Made by a program: the position numbers and the translations under genes
Shown here: positions 6,214 to 6,391 of the stretch, in pieces
Position numbering within the stretch: the stretch's first letter is position 1
Layout: every line of letters starts with the position of its first letter
The notes under the pieces: generated by a model
Seen by the model: only the letters and a program-made list of their open reading frames with translations
Databases searched by the model: none
What the model was told of the DNA's origin: nothing
Source of the DNA: Anaerolineae bacterium
Lineage (GTDB): Bacteria; Chloroflexota; Anaerolineae; JAADDB01
DNA length: 6,391 bases
Direction of reading: 5' to 3'
NCBI GenBank assembly: GCA_015486895.1
Contig: WFQT01000417.1
Span: 1-6,391, forward strand

Positions 6214-6391
6214 TTACGCCAATGCTGGCGCTAGACCACTTAATAAGCGAGCCATGGCATCCGAGAGAGGTAGCGAAGCCTTGCTCTCTAGCCATAGAAA
6301 TTGACCATTAGGGTTGATTTCTAGAAAAACATATTTTCCAGATGGGGTGCGAATGACATCTATAGCCCCAAATTGTAAGCCTAACCTATGG
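6214..6391 (-). CDS. ATP-grasp graspetide ligase (MvdD/MvdC-like), C-terminal 58 residues
   Basis: This is the C-terminal end of an ATP-grasp enzyme that phosphorylates acidic side chains of a precursor peptide and closes ester (MvdD-type) or amide (MvdC-type) rings. The frame enters at the right edge and stops with TAA at 6214-6216. Visible residues include GLQFGAIDVI (4-13) and YVFLEINPNGQFLWLE (20-35), the characteristic ending of microviridin-type ligases. Asp11, Glu24 and Asn26 of the fragment are the expected metal and ATP ligands, and the Glu-x-Asn pair is intact. The remaining tail (36-58) is a hydrophobic helix. A full enzyme is usually about 300-330 residues, so most of it, including the leader-binding N-terminus, is outside the window. 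The precursor gene follows 26 bases downstream in the same direction, forming an operon. Ester versus amide specificity cannot be told from this part. It was identified by direct reading of the frame, since its start is not in the window. Confidence 0.85.
   Translation of the reverse strand, partial: HRLGLQFGAIDVIRTPSGKYVFLEINPNGQFLWLESKASLPLSDAMARLLSGLAPALA

Noticed and set aside
6023..6295. Longer 90-residue version of the precursor starting at ATG 6295
   Set aside because: It overlaps the ATP-grasp coding end in another frame and has no ribosome binding site, whereas the ATG at 6187 has a near-perfect one; the first 36 residues look like out-of-frame ligase sequence.
1..6391. CRISPR array, tRNA or rRNA genes, complete insertion sequence
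   Set aside because: No spaced direct repeats, cloverleaf or rRNA-like sequence, and no intact transposase with terminal repeats, were seen on either strand.

Overview
The window carries pieces of three unrelated gene sets, all read from the minus strand (right to left). In reading order they are: (1) the end of a graspetide (microviridin-like RiPP) locus at the right edge, with the last 58 residues of an ATP-grasp peptide ligase followed by a complete 54-residue precursor peptide; (2) a complete type III restriction-modification operon, mod then res, filling about 4.5 kb; (3) the first 255 residues of an AddB-type helicase/nuclease subunit running off the left edge. The source is a bacterium. 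The addB fragment is very GC-rich (hand-counted blocks 48/60 and 44/60), which suggests a high-GC host. The rest is near 50% or lower and looks acquired. The mix of AddB, type III RM, graspetide and attC-like DNA would suit Chloroflexota or a similar environmental phylum, but this is a guess; no rRNA or other phylogenetic marker is present.

Layout: 1-765 addB 5' part (minus). 766-1251 is intergenic, with an unassigned open minus frame (813-1256) that may be a decayed gene. 1252-3852 is res and 3856-5775 is mod (both minus, 3 nt apart). 5776-6022 is a dense control and recombination region: mod ribosome binding site, a good promoter for mod-res, a 125-nt integron attC-like imperfect inverted repeat whose end coincides with the promoter -35, and a 16-bp hairpin just after the precursor stop codon. 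6023-6187 is the graspetide precursor, preceded by a near-perfect Shine-Dalgarno. 6214-6391 is the ATP-grasp ligase C-terminus.

How the parts work: Mod methylates adenine at a short asymmetric site, and Mod plus Res cleaves unmodified DNA using ATP-driven movement. The ligase should bind the PFLFRYLE leader helix of the precursor and close ester or amide rings between side chains in its C-terminal part. The attC-like element between the two systems suggests that the graspetide genes, the RM operon, or both arrived as integron-type cassettes. The target-recognition part of Mod is much more AT-rich than the rest of the gene, which points to a swapped specificity domain. The most noteworthy items are the graspetide precursor with its unusual Thr-Lys-Lys-Thr-Pro-Trp-Gly-Asp end and the attC-like structure beside it.
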